The notes under the pieces: generated by a model
What the model saw: only the letters and a program-made list of their open reading frames with translations
What the model was told of the DNA's origin: nothing
The model's database searches: none
Assembly: GCA_023145575.1 (NCBI GenBank)
Contig: JAGLDN010000424.1
Span: 1 to 7,246 of the forward strand
Reading direction: 5' to 3'
DNA: 7,246 nt
Source of the DNA: Psychromonas sp.
GTDB lineage: Bacteria; Pseudomonadota; Gammaproteobacteria; Enterobacterales; Psychromonadaceae
Shown: piece after piece, positions 1 through 5,896 of the stretch
Numbering within the stretch: position 1 is the stretch's first letter
How the letters are laid out: each line of letters starts with the position of its first letter
Made by a program: the position numbers and the translations under genes

Positions 1-32
1 CAAGTTAATTGTCGCCTAATAGTCAATTTAAT
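1..32. repeat. Imperfect direct repeat, left copy
   Basis: This stretch matches 943-974 without gaps at 26 of 32 positions, sharing the core blocks CTAATAGT and TAATTGTC. All six differences are transitions (C/T or G/A). The sequence on either side of the two copies does not match. Within this copy AATTG and CAATT form a short inverted repeat that is lost in the other copy. The origin is unknown; it could be an intergenic repeat family or the scar of an insertion. The left copy touches the window edge, so its true start is not visible. Confidence 0.6.
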
Positions 33-33
33 G

Positions 34-61
34 TTGTAACTTGTAACTTGTAACTTGTAAC
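34..61. repeat. Tandem heptamer repeat, 4 x TTGTAAC
   Basis: Four exact head-to-tail copies of TTGTAAC lie at 34-40, 41-47, 48-54 and 55-61. They are directly upstream of a TATAAT box (72-77) and of the gene starting at 154. Short identical tandem units can change number by replication slippage. Since each copy contains a -35-like TTGTAA, the array may bear on transcription of that gene. Confidence 0.85.
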
Positions 62-77
62 TTAGTAGCTATATAAT
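48..77 (+). promoter_or_regulatory. Candidate promoter for the gene at 154
   Basis: TATAAT at 72-77 matches the sigma-70 -10 consensus exactly. The best -35 candidate is TTGTAA at 48-53 (4 of 6 matches), 18 bases upstream and part of the third heptamer copy. A long T run (about 77-85) follows. This would leave a leader of about 70 bases before the ATG at 154. AT-rich intergenic DNA yields such boxes by chance, so confidence is limited. Confidence 0.35.
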
Positions 78-153
78 TTTTTTTTGTGGAACACCTATTT
101 AGAGTTAATAGCAAGGATGCCTATATCAATTTTAAAATATTTTGAGGATCAAA

Positions 154-519
154 ATGGGATATCGAGACGACTTTTATATTGAAAAAAATTTAATCGGGTA
201 TACTGGAAGCATCACACGTAATACCGCTTCGATGTATTTTTATGATCCCATACACTCAGCTTTTGGATCCATAATACTAAAGCATGGGATGACATCTGAT
301 ATTGGTAGAAGTCCAGTGCTACAAGACAGAAGCTACTTAATATTTAATGCAACGGCTCGTGATCCTATAGAGCAAAGTGCTATTTTCTTAAACACTCCTG
401 AAGCATTCCTTCCTCAGAGCTATGTAGATAGCATAAAAAAAGAGTGCGTAGAGATATGTAATACGTATGGGGATTGTATGATTCAATGTTTTGAATTTCC
501 TTTTGGGTCGATAATTTAA
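154..519 (+). CDS. Hypothetical protein, probably truncated by an in-frame stop
   Basis: I do not recognise the family. The start chosen is ATG 154, with GAGGA at 144-148 as a well-spaced ribosome binding site; a TTG four codons earlier (142) overlaps that site and is less likely. The product would be 121 residues, soluble-looking, with no signal peptide or membrane segment. It begins MGYRDDFY and has an aromatic-rich N-terminal half (IGYTGS, MYFYDP). Four cysteines cluster near the end (C101, C105, C112, C116 approximately). The frame is closed by TAA 517-519 but then stays open in the same phase for 70 more codons, so this is probably the front part of a roughly 190-residue protein. It has no neighbouring gene on its strand within 1 kb other than transposon debris. 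Confidence 0.55.
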   Translation: MGYRDDFYIEKNLIGYTGSITRNTASMYFYDPIHSAFGSIILKHGMTSDIGRSPVLQDRSYLIFNATARDPIEQSAIFLNTPEAFLPQSYVDSIKKECVEICNTYGDCMIQCFEFPFGSII

Positions 520-732
520 AATAGGTCTAAAAGTCCATTTGTTCCTCTTAGAATCGCAGCTAGCCCCGCAAGAGCCGCCTTATCCGAAAGGATAAATGAT
601 CAAATGCATTTACAGGAAAGACTTTGGAGTGTAATAAATGCTATAGATCACAGTAATATAGCTTACTATGCTGTTCAGGGACTATTTAAAGAAAAAAGAA
701 ATTTGCAAGAAATATCAAAAATTCTAATATGA
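520..732 (+). pseudogene. In-frame continuation of the interrupted gene at 154
   Basis: Reading on past TAA 517-519 in the same phase gives 70 sense codons ending at TGA 730-732. The translation (NRSKSPFVPLRIAAS, then a charged, helix-like stretch to EISKILI) looks like real protein and lacks the low-complexity look of chance frames. There is no start codon near its beginning; the first ATG is at 604, without a clear ribosome binding site. The simplest reading is one 192-codon gene inactivated by a nonsense mutation. Stop readthrough, or a shorter protein from the internal ATG, are less likely alternatives. Confidence 0.55.
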
Positions 733-942
733 AGAGCTTATTATTGTTCAAATTTTTAAACGGTATGTTAATTCAATTCTCAGAATGTTCGTTCATCAGG
801 TATTTTTTACTCGAGTTAGCTTACATACTGATTCTACAGCAGAATGCTACGTCAACAATGCACCTTGAAATAACCTGAGTATAATAAGTAGATTGTTCGG
901 GGTCAATGTCAAATAATGAAAGGTCTCAATATGACTGCGTTT

Positions 943-974
943 TAAGCTAATTGTCACCTAATAGTTAACCTAAT
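943..974. repeat. Imperfect direct repeat, right copy
   Basis: Second copy of the element at 1-32, same orientation, 26 of 32 identical, all differences transitions. Together the copies bracket the interrupted gene at 154-732. It is followed by a T run (973-979) and then by the decayed transposase region. Confidence 0.6.
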
Positions 975-1145
975 TTTTTAGAGTGTTTCGGCTTATCTAA
1001 GAAGATGAATTTGATTTGCTAAAATTAAGTAAAGCCTGAAAAGCATTCAAATTCAGTAAGCATACAGCGCGGTTTTATTTAAATTCAATTGCTTACAAAG
1101 TTTGATATGTAAACTTAGGTATTGCAGTCATCGGTTTTTAGCAAA

Positions 1146-1166
1146 AGATACATTTAAAATGTATCT
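1146..1166. repeat. Short perfect hairpin
   Basis: AGATACAT (1146-1153) and ATGTATCT (1159-1166) are perfect inverted repeats around a 5-base loop. It lies just upstream of the transposase fragment. It has no T tract, so it is not a canonical terminator. It could be an operator-like palindrome or chance in AT-rich DNA. Confidence 0.4.
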
Positions 1167-1181
1167 GATAACCAAAAATCA

Positions 1182-1552
1182 ATGGCTTACAGCATAAATT
1201 ACGCTAAATGGTTACAAAGTTTTTATTTTATCAATATCCTAGCCAAAATAAATCTCCTCTCATTTTGCGAAGGTATTGGATGCACAGTCTATTTTAAAAG
1301 AAGGAACGGCTTAGCGGGTGCTAGAATTATTTCAGATATTATGTTAGCAAGAGGTGAAAAAATTAACTGTTTCCAAGGAAGCAATATCATGAAAAGTTAC
1401 ATCTATACCAGTGTCAAGGTCCTATTCACATACAATGCCAATTTTTAGTTAATGAGCCTTATTTCTTTTGCTGTGGTGACGTTACCCATTTTTGGACGGG
1501 TATCGGTGAGATCTTGAAGCAGCGTTCATGGGTCAATACTCGTTATCATTAA
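1182..1552 (+). pseudogene. IS3-family transposase (OrfB) fragment, frameshifted
   Basis: Two reading frames join into a recognisable piece of an IS3-family DDE transposase. The first frame (from about 1182) has YAKWL followed by the conserved-looking block RNGLAGARIISDI and then NIMK, which matches the 'AGARTIA...KLMK' region of these OrfB proteins. Near 1395-1409 the match moves to another frame, giving QCQ and then CCGDVTHFWTG (about 1469-1501), which corresponds to the CGDVTYIWTG block holding the first catalytic aspartate of the DDE triad. The frame stops at TAA 1550-1552. The second Asp and the Glu region are missing, as are OrfA and clear terminal inverted repeats. This is an old, dead relic. 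Family assignment is from remembered motifs. Confidence 0.7.
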
Positions 1553-2088
1553 TGTGTAAAATATAGCAAGCCTTGAGGCAAACAAATTTAAGGTGGAAAG
1601 TTGAGGATCTAACGTGTTCAATTGATACTTGTCTGCTTTGAATATTTTTCTTTAACGCTTGCCCTACGGTTGGTCAACCCAAATACTAAATAAAGTTTAA
1701 ATGAGTCTTTTTTCATTTACACACCGGCAGTTAATTAACCTGGTATATTCAACCGTCAAGTACATAATCATTCTGCAACTTGTGTTTAGTGTTAGTATAT
1801 GCTTTCCACCATTACAAATAGCTTTTGAATAATAGCACTTTCCTCGATTTATTATTCAATTCTCGTTGTCAAGAACAGAACGGCTCTGCAAAGAAATAAT
1901 CTCAGGCAAGGGCTTTAGAAACTTCCTAATGATTAGCAAACTATTAACCATTATCAGCTTTGATGGTTAGTACGGAGTCTTCAACTGGCTATTTTTACAA
2001 CTAATTTAAGCTATGCATTTGAGCATTGAATCTAAGAATTCTCCCGTCAATTGATTAACGTAGTTAATCATCGAGAGGGCTAGTTTCT
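1553..2088. other. Intergenic decay region with no gene seen
   Basis: About 530 bases with stops scattered in all frames and no recognisable coding remnant. The downstream part of the IS3 transposase would be expected here but I cannot recognise it. The only clear structure is the perfect palindrome at 2052-2070. Confidence 0.5.
2052..2070. repeat. Perfect 8-bp inverted repeat, 3-base loop
   Basis: TGATTAAC (2052-2059) and GTTAATCA (2063-2070) are exact inverted repeats around GTA. The site lies about 150 bases before the yheS start and just left of the repeat-element end at 2089-2148, of which it may be a part. An operator for a dimeric regulator is possible, but nothing else supports that. 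Confidence 0.45.
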
Positions 2089-2148
2089 GCCTAGGCGTTT
2101 GGCACTATTTGCCTGGCTGTCTTTACATTTTGAAGTTACATGGGTATA
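2089..2148 (+). repeat. Right-end fragment of the TATACCCATG repeat family
   Basis: These 60 bases align without gaps to the right end of the complete element (5432-5491), at 45 of 60 positions. Both start with GCCTAG and end with the terminal CATGGGTATA. A small CTAG/CTAG stem at 2080-2094 parallels the CTAGGC/GCCTAG stem at 5415-5437. The left terminus is not found upstream, so this copy is truncated or too diverged. It ends 72 bases before the chosen yheS start and may contribute its promoter. Confidence 0.7.
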
Positions 2149-2150
2149 CA
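2122..2150 (+). promoter_or_regulatory. Candidate outward promoter for yheS at a repeat end
   Basis: TTTACA (2122-2127; 5 of 6 to the -35 consensus) is followed by exactly 17 bases and TATACA (2145-2150; 4 of 6 to TATAAT). The -10 box is formed by the terminal bases of the repeat element. The complete element at 5229-5491 shows the same arrangement (TTTGCA, 17 bases, TATAGA), which suggests the feature is a property of this end. No experimental support is visible. Confidence 0.4.
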
Positions 2151-2220
2151 AGTATAAACACATGCATTTTGTCATTTAATGTTATCATCATCCTTTAAAT
2201 TTTAACAAATGAGTGAAACC

Positions 2221-4146
2221 ATGATTGTTGCTAGTAATATCGAATTTATGCGAGGTGGAAAATCATTACTTAAACATGCCAGTGCATCTGTCAACCCGGG
2301 TCAAAAAGTGGGGTTAGTTGGTGAAAATGGTTGTGGTAAATCGAGTTTTTTTACTTTGCTTAAAAAAGAGACCCAGGTTGATGCTGGAGAGTTAACTATT
2401 CCGCAGCATTGGAAACTTGCAAGTGTTGCGCAAGAGACACCAGATCTTGATAAAGCTGCATTGCAATATGTGATCGATGGAGATACTACTTTTAGGCATT
2501 TACAAAAACAGCTCAGTAAAGCTGAAAATGAAGATAATGGCACTAAAATAGCAGAAATACATATTCAACTTGATAATGCAGGTGGATATACCATAGAAGC
2601 TCGCGCTGCCGAATTATTAGCAGGGCTTGGATTTTCACAACAGGCACAAGGGAAAAGTGTCAGTGATTTTTCAGGCGGTTGGCGTATGCGTTTGAATTTA
2701 GCACAAGCCTTATTGTGTCCTTCTGATTTATTATTACTTGATGAGCCAACCAATCACCTTGATTTAGATGCCGTAATTTGGCTTGAAAAATGGCTTAAAC
2801 AATACACGGGGACACTTATCCTTATTTCACATGATCGAGATTTCATAGATACTATCGTAAATAAAATTATTCATATTGAGCAAGGATTATTGAACGAGTA
2901 CACAGGGAACTACACCAGCTTTGAGCGCCAACGAATTCAAAAGCTAGCACAGCAGCAGTCGTCATTTGTAAAGCAACAGAAACAAATGGAGCACATGCAA
3001 AGCTATATCGACCGTTTCCGTTATAAAGCAAACAAGGCAAAGCAAGCACAGAGTCGAATTAAAGCGCTTGAAAAAATGGAACAATTATTACCCGCCTATG
3101 CTGATAGCCATTTTAGATTTTCATTTAAAAAACCAGATGCCTTGCCGATGCCTTTGTTGACTCTTGAAAAAGTGAGTGCAGGATATGATGACTTACTCAT
3201 TTTAGAGCACATAAAGTTAAATCTTGTGCCAGGAAGTCGCATTGGACTGTTAGGGAGAAATGGTGTGGGTAAATCCACGCTGATTAAATTACTGTCAAAT
3301 CAATTACAGGCTAAATCTGGTAAATTAGAAATTAATTCTAATGCAAAAATAGGTTATTTTGCGCAACATCAACTTGAGTTGTTGCGTATTGATGAAACGC
3401 CGTTACAACATATAGCAAGACTCGCACCTGATGAAAAAGAATTGTCTTTGCGAAATTTTTTGGGCGGATTTGGTTTTAAAGGAGACAAATCGCTGGAAAT
3501 GGTTGCACCGTTTTCAGGCGGTGAAAAGGCACGGTTAGTTTTGGCTTTATTAGTGTGGCAAAAACCGAATTTATTACTTCTCGATGAGCCAACCAATCAC
3601 CTAGATTTAGATATGCGTCATGCACTTACCATGGCTTTGCAAGAGTTTGAAGGCGCACTGGTTATTATTTCGCATGATCGACATTTGTTGAGAACAACGA
3701 CAGATGATTTGTATTTAGTACATGATAAAAAAGTTGAACCTTTTGTGGGGGATTTAGATGACTACCATAAATGGTTAGGTGATCAGCAATGTATTGAAAA
3801 ACAAAGACAGCAAGCCGTTACTCAGTCGGTAGTTTGTGCAAATGTTAATCGTAAAAATCAAAAGCGCCTTGATGCTGAGTTTCGTAAAAAGCTCAGCCCC
3901 TTTAAAAAAGTGCTGATTAGCTCTGAAAAATTAATACAGCAATGCACCGAAAAATTGTCACAAATTGAAGTTGAATTAACCGATTCGGAGCTTTATGAAC
4001 ATGATCATAAAACACGATTAACACGCTTATTAGAAAAACAACAGGATTTAAGAGCGTCACTTCAAAACGCTGAGATGCAATGGTTAGATGGACACGAAAG
4101 CATCGATATATTACAAAATGAATTTGATAACGCAAATGCAAAATAG
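2221..4146 (+). CDS. yheS: ABC-F ATPase, YheS-like translation factor
   Basis: A soluble protein of 641 residues with two ATP-binding cassettes and no membrane domain, matching E. coli YheS (637 residues) from end to end. ABC-F proteins bind the ribosomal E site and use ATP to act on stalled or slow ribosomes; the exact target of YheS is less settled. First cassette: Walker A GENGCGKS (34-41), signature FSGGW (150-154), Walker B with catalytic Glu LLLLDEP (about 170-176). Next is the helical inter-domain linker (about 235-300, with SYIDRFRYKANKAKQAQSR). Second cassette: GRNGVGKS (345-352), FSGGE (431-435), LLLLDEP (451-457). The tail (about 525-641) is a charged coiled coil. I chose ATG 2221 (MIVASN) because it aligns with the YheS start and has a weak GAG at 2211-2213. 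ATG 2209 is in frame, four codons longer, with no ribosome binding site. All catalytic motifs are intact. Confidence 0.93.
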   Translation: MIVASNIEFMRGGKSLLKHASASVNPGQKVGLVGENGCGKSSFFTLLKKETQVDAGELTIPQHWKLASVAQETPDLDKAALQYVIDGDTTFRHLQKQLSKAENEDNGTKIAEIHIQLDNAGGYTIEARAAELLAGLGFSQQAQGKSVSDFSGGWRMRLNLAQALLCPSDLLLLDEPTNHLDLDAVIWLEKWLKQYTGTLILISHDRDFIDTIVNKIIHIEQGLLNEYTGNYTSFERQRIQKLAQQQSSFVKQQKQMEHMQSYIDRFRYKANKAKQAQSRIKALEKMEQLLPAYADSHFRFSFKKPDALPMPLLTLEKVSAGYDDLLILEHIKLNLVPGSRIGLLGRNGVGKSTLIKLLSNQLQAKSGKLEINSNAKIGYFAQHQLELLRIDETPLQHIARLAPDEKELSLRNFLGGFGFKGDKSLEMVAPFSGGEKARLVLALLVWQKPNLLLLDEPTNHLDLDMRHALTMALQEFEGALVIISHDRHLLRTTTDDLYLVHDKKVEPFVGDLDDYHKWLGDQQCIEKQRQQAVTQSVVCANVNRKNQKRLDAEFRKKLSPFKKVLISSEKLIQQCTEKLSQIEVELTDSELYEHDHKTRLTRLLEKQQDLRASLQNAEMQWLDGHESIDILQNEFDNANAK

Positions 4147-4158
4147 TATTATTTTAAG

Positions 4159-4827
4159 ATGAAATTAAAAGAGACGGCACTCTATTTACCGATTAAGCAG
4201 CATCTGCAAAAAGCAGGTTATGAAGTGAAAGGGGAGATTAAAAATTGCGATATCGTTGCTATTAAAGACAACCAATTGATTATTATAGAGTTAAAGTTAA
4301 GTCTTAATATCACTTTGTTACTACAAGCTGTTGAACGCTTTGCACTCAGCGATATTGTCTATGTCGCGTTCCCTAAGCAATGTCCGCTTTATAAAAAACA
4401 AGTAAAACAAATAAAAAAGTTGATGGCGAGATTAGGCATTGGGTTGATCGTTGTCGACTTTCAAAAAAATAACCAGTATGTCGATGTGATTTCAGATCCA
4501 AAAGATTACAAACCAAGGAAAAACAAACGAAAACAAGCGAGCTTATTAAAAGAGTTTTCATCTAGAATAGGTGATACACAGGTTGGTGGATCAACAATGC
4601 GCAATGCAGGACTAACTGCCTACCGGCAACGTTGTATCCGTATTTCACAATACTTATTAACGCATAAAACAGCAAAGGGTGCAGAGATTAAAAAAGCTAT
4701 CGAAGAGCCCCAAGCAACCCGTATGATGTATCAAAATTATTATGGGTGGTTTGAAAAAGTAAACACGGGTATTTATCAGTTAACAGAAAAAGGAAGAAGT
4801 GAGTTGCCTCATTGGTTAGGAAAGTAA
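4159..4827 (+). CDS. DUF2161 protein, PD-(D/E)XK nuclease-like fold
   Basis: A 222-residue protein recognised as the DUF2161 family of putative PD-(D/E)XK-type phosphodiesterases. The N-terminal half shows the fold's signature: E26 and D31 in GEIKNCDIVAIK, then E44 and K46 in IIIELK, and Q56 and R60 in the following helix. The D31-E44-x-K46 spacing fits a metal-binding nuclease site. The C-terminal half carries the family's other conserved blocks: DYKPRK (116-121), LLKEFSSRIGD (129-139), GLTAYRQ (151-157), and ATRMMYQNYYGWFEKV (186-201), which resembles a small winged-helix-like end. No membrane segment or signal is seen. It begins 12 bases after the yheS stop with only a weak TTAAG upstream, so it is probably co-transcribed and perhaps weakly translated. 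No substrate is known to me, and no partner methylase or helicase is nearby. Confidence 0.85.
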   Translation: MKLKETALYLPIKQHLQKAGYEVKGEIKNCDIVAIKDNQLIIIELKLSLNITLLLQAVERFALSDIVYVAFPKQCPLYKKQVKQIKKLMARLGIGLIVVDFQKNNQYVDVISDPKDYKPRKNKRKQASLLKEFSSRIGDTQVGGSTMRNAGLTAYRQRCIRISQYLLTHKTAKGAEIKKAIEEPQATRMMYQNYYGWFEKVNTGIYQLTEKGRSELPHWLGK

Positions 4828-4839
4828 CCTCTCTTTTTT
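4814..4839 (+). terminator. Weak candidate terminator after the DUF2161 gene
   Basis: GGTTA (4814-4818) and TAACC (4825-4829) form a 5-bp stem that includes the TAA stop codon, followed by TCTC and a T run (4834-4839). The stem is short and AT-rich, so this is only a possibility. A second T run follows at about 4857-4863. Confidence 0.3.
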
Positions 4840-4916
4840 AAACGCCTTGTTTCTTGTTTTTTTATCAACCTTAGATTCAATTCTCAAATGGATAGCCTAG
4901 ATTAGTTTGAAAAGCA

Positions 4917-4999
4917 ACCAGTTTAATATATATACCCATCATCTCTGAAACGATTATCTTCAGGTGTGATGGGTCTAAATCTACAGATTTTAAACTGGT
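4917..4999. repeat. Nested inverted repeat (83-bp structured element)
   Basis: The outer arms ACCAGTTTAA (4917-4926) and TTAAACTGGT (4990-4999) are a perfect 10-bp inverted repeat. Inside lie ACCCATCA (4934-4941) and TGATGGGT (4967-4974), a perfect 8-bp pair, then CTGAA (4945-4949) with TTCAG (4959-4963). The whole can fold as one long hairpin with small internal loops. The inner right arm TGTGATGGGTCTA (4965-4977) is nearly identical to 5643-5655, and the inner left arm contains TATACCCAT, like the ends of the larger repeat family. It may be a small MITE or repeat sitting inside an older palindrome. Confidence 0.65.
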
Positions 5000-5228
5000 C
5001 CACGGTGAAGCTGTTCGTAGCATGTTAATTCAGTTAAATAATAGGCTAAGAAAATTGATATTATACCAAACACTATTTAAAATAATGATGAAGCATATGC
5101 TAGCACTAGCGGTATGACGATCATGAATTTGACGGTTGAATTTGCCAACAACATTAAGCAATACCTTCTTCAAAATGAAAGTTAACCCATTTTGGCAGGT
5201 TTTTCATTCTGTAGGTTGCCGATCCATA
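5000..5228. other. Intergenic stretch with no supported gene
   Basis: No recognisable gene. A short open frame from about 5077 ends at TAA near 5183, with a translation including MNLTVEFANNIKQYLLQNE. It has the look of a protein C-terminus but no upstream extension, and could be the tail of a lost gene. A 7-bp inverted repeat (AATGAAA/TTTCATT) lies at about 5175-5210. Confidence 0.4.
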
Positions 5229-5491
5229 TATACCCATGATACTTCGTTATGCTTTGTCAGGCTTTAGCTCAGACATCATGTCAAGGCATAACATGAGTTA
5301 ATTGTTATTCACTTTTTGAGTGTTATAACGCAGAGCTGGTGTTTGAGCTAAAGCCCAGTAGGGCAAGGAAACTTGTAACAATTAGCGTTGTTATAAAATT
5401 TCGACTTAGAATAACTAGGCTTCAATTTTATGCCTAGCTACTTGCCACAATTTGCCGATCTGACTTTGCAAAATGAAGTAACATGGGTATA
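5229..5491. mobile_element. 263-bp MITE-like element with terminal inverted repeats
   Basis: The left end TATACCCATGATACTTCGTT (5229-5248) is the inverted complement of the right end (5472-5491) at 18 of 20 positions. The inside has no gene but folds: GGCTTTAGCTCA (5260-5271) pairs perfectly with TGAGCTAAAGCC (5344-5355), ATAACA (5288-5293) with TGTTAT (5321-5326), GCCC with GGGC around 5353-5364, and CTAGGC (5415-5420) with GCCTAG (5432-5437). A second copy starts at 7047, and a right-end copy lies at 2089-2148. No target-site duplication is evident. Such elements are usually moved by a transposase encoded elsewhere. It lies 63 bases before the degenerate start of the frmA pseudogene. Confidence 0.75.
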
Positions 5492-5493
5492 GA
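5465..5493 (+). promoter_or_regulatory. Candidate outward promoter at repeat right end
   Basis: TTTGCA (5465-5470), 17 bases, then TATAGA (5488-5493), at the same place in the element as the box pair before yheS. It reads toward the frmA remnant and frmB. Transcription of frmB may start here, since no better promoter is seen between the frmA remnant and frmB. Matches to consensus are partial. Confidence 0.3.
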
Positions 5494-5553
5494 ACGGAAA
5501 ACTTTATTTTGAGCTTAAATAAAAATTGGTGAAGGTATTGTTAAGGAATTAAA

Positions 5554-5852
5554 ATAACGGATCAATTTATTACATTAATAGCTGCAATTGCATGGGTGGA
5601 AACTAATAACTTTTATCCCATTTTGTGAAGATCCAGAAGTTGTGTGATGGGTATACACAAATGAATGTGGCAGTGCGTTTGGAGGAGTTCAAGGACGTTG
5701 AAAGCTACCAAAAATTGTCAATCGCTACATGGCTGGTGAGTTTGCGTTAGATAAATTTTAACGCATATCATGGGTTTGATAAAATAAATAAAGTGTTTGA
5801 TTTAATGAATGAAGCTAAACGTATTCGCAATGTTCTCCCCTTTGATAAATAA
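5554..5852 (+). pseudogene. frmA: Glutathione-dependent formaldehyde dehydrogenase remnant, internally deleted
   Basis: Both ends of a class III alcohol dehydrogenase (S-(hydroxymethyl)glutathione dehydrogenase; about 370 residues when whole) are recognisable. The N-terminus at 5554-5604 reads TDQFITLIAAIAW after ATA where ATG is expected, with a good AAGGA at 5543-5547, so the start codon seems mutated. The C-terminus begins at about 5667 with GSAFGGVQGR, then a TGA stop (5700-5702), then KLPKIVNRYMAGEFALDKF. A one-base frameshift near 5757 leads to INKVFDLMNEAKRIRN and the TAA at 5850-5852. About 290 central codons, including the zinc and NAD sites, are gone, replaced by about 60 bases with a short inverted repeat. 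It lies in the normal operon position, 44 bases before frmB. In the pathway FrmA oxidises the formaldehyde-glutathione adduct to S-formylglutathione, the FrmB substrate. Confidence 0.85.
5614..5655. repeat. Short inverted repeat at the frmA deletion site
   Basis: TATCCCAT (5614-5621) and ATGGGTATA (5647-5655) are inverted repeats apart from one extra base. They sit between the surviving N- and C-terminal parts of frmA. The right arm with its flank (5643-5655) matches the arm at 4965-4977 at 12 of 13 bases. This suggests a small repeat was involved in, or was left by, the deletion. Confidence 0.55.
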
Positions 5853-5896
5853 TTTTATATGGCCTGCTTAGCATGTCTTTTTATTTAGGAATTAAA

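Larger units (their letters stand above)
733..1181. other. Non-coding stretch with no gene seen
   Basis: No convincing reading frame is visible on either strand. The stretch contains the second copy of the 32-bp direct repeat (943-974) and a short hairpin at its end (1146-1166). The part from about 975 onward could hold unrecognisable 5' remains of the insertion sequence whose transposase fragment begins near 1182. Confidence 0.5.

Noticed and set aside
733..2088. tRNA or other structural RNA genes
   Set aside because: No cloverleaf with TTCGA-type T-loop or CCA-ending acceptor was found on reading either strand of the gaps; only simple hairpins are present.
2301..4141. Several open frames of 60-80 codons on the minus strand inside yheS
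   Set aside because: They are complementary-strand shadows of a strongly conserved gene; none has a recognisable protein or its own ribosome binding site.
5077..5183. Small frame ending in LTVEFANNIKQYLLQNE
   Set aside because: It could be the tail of a lost gene but is too short to identify and has no upstream coding sequence.
5229..5491. Possible CRISPR or tandem array in the repeat-rich gap
   Set aside because: The repeats are dispersed and inverted, with no regular spacers or repeated units, so CRISPR does not fit.
5873..5896. Upstream ATG of frmB (8 extra codons)
   Set aside because: The AGGA ribosome binding site at 5887-5890 lies inside those codons and serves ATG 5897, which also fits the family N-terminus.
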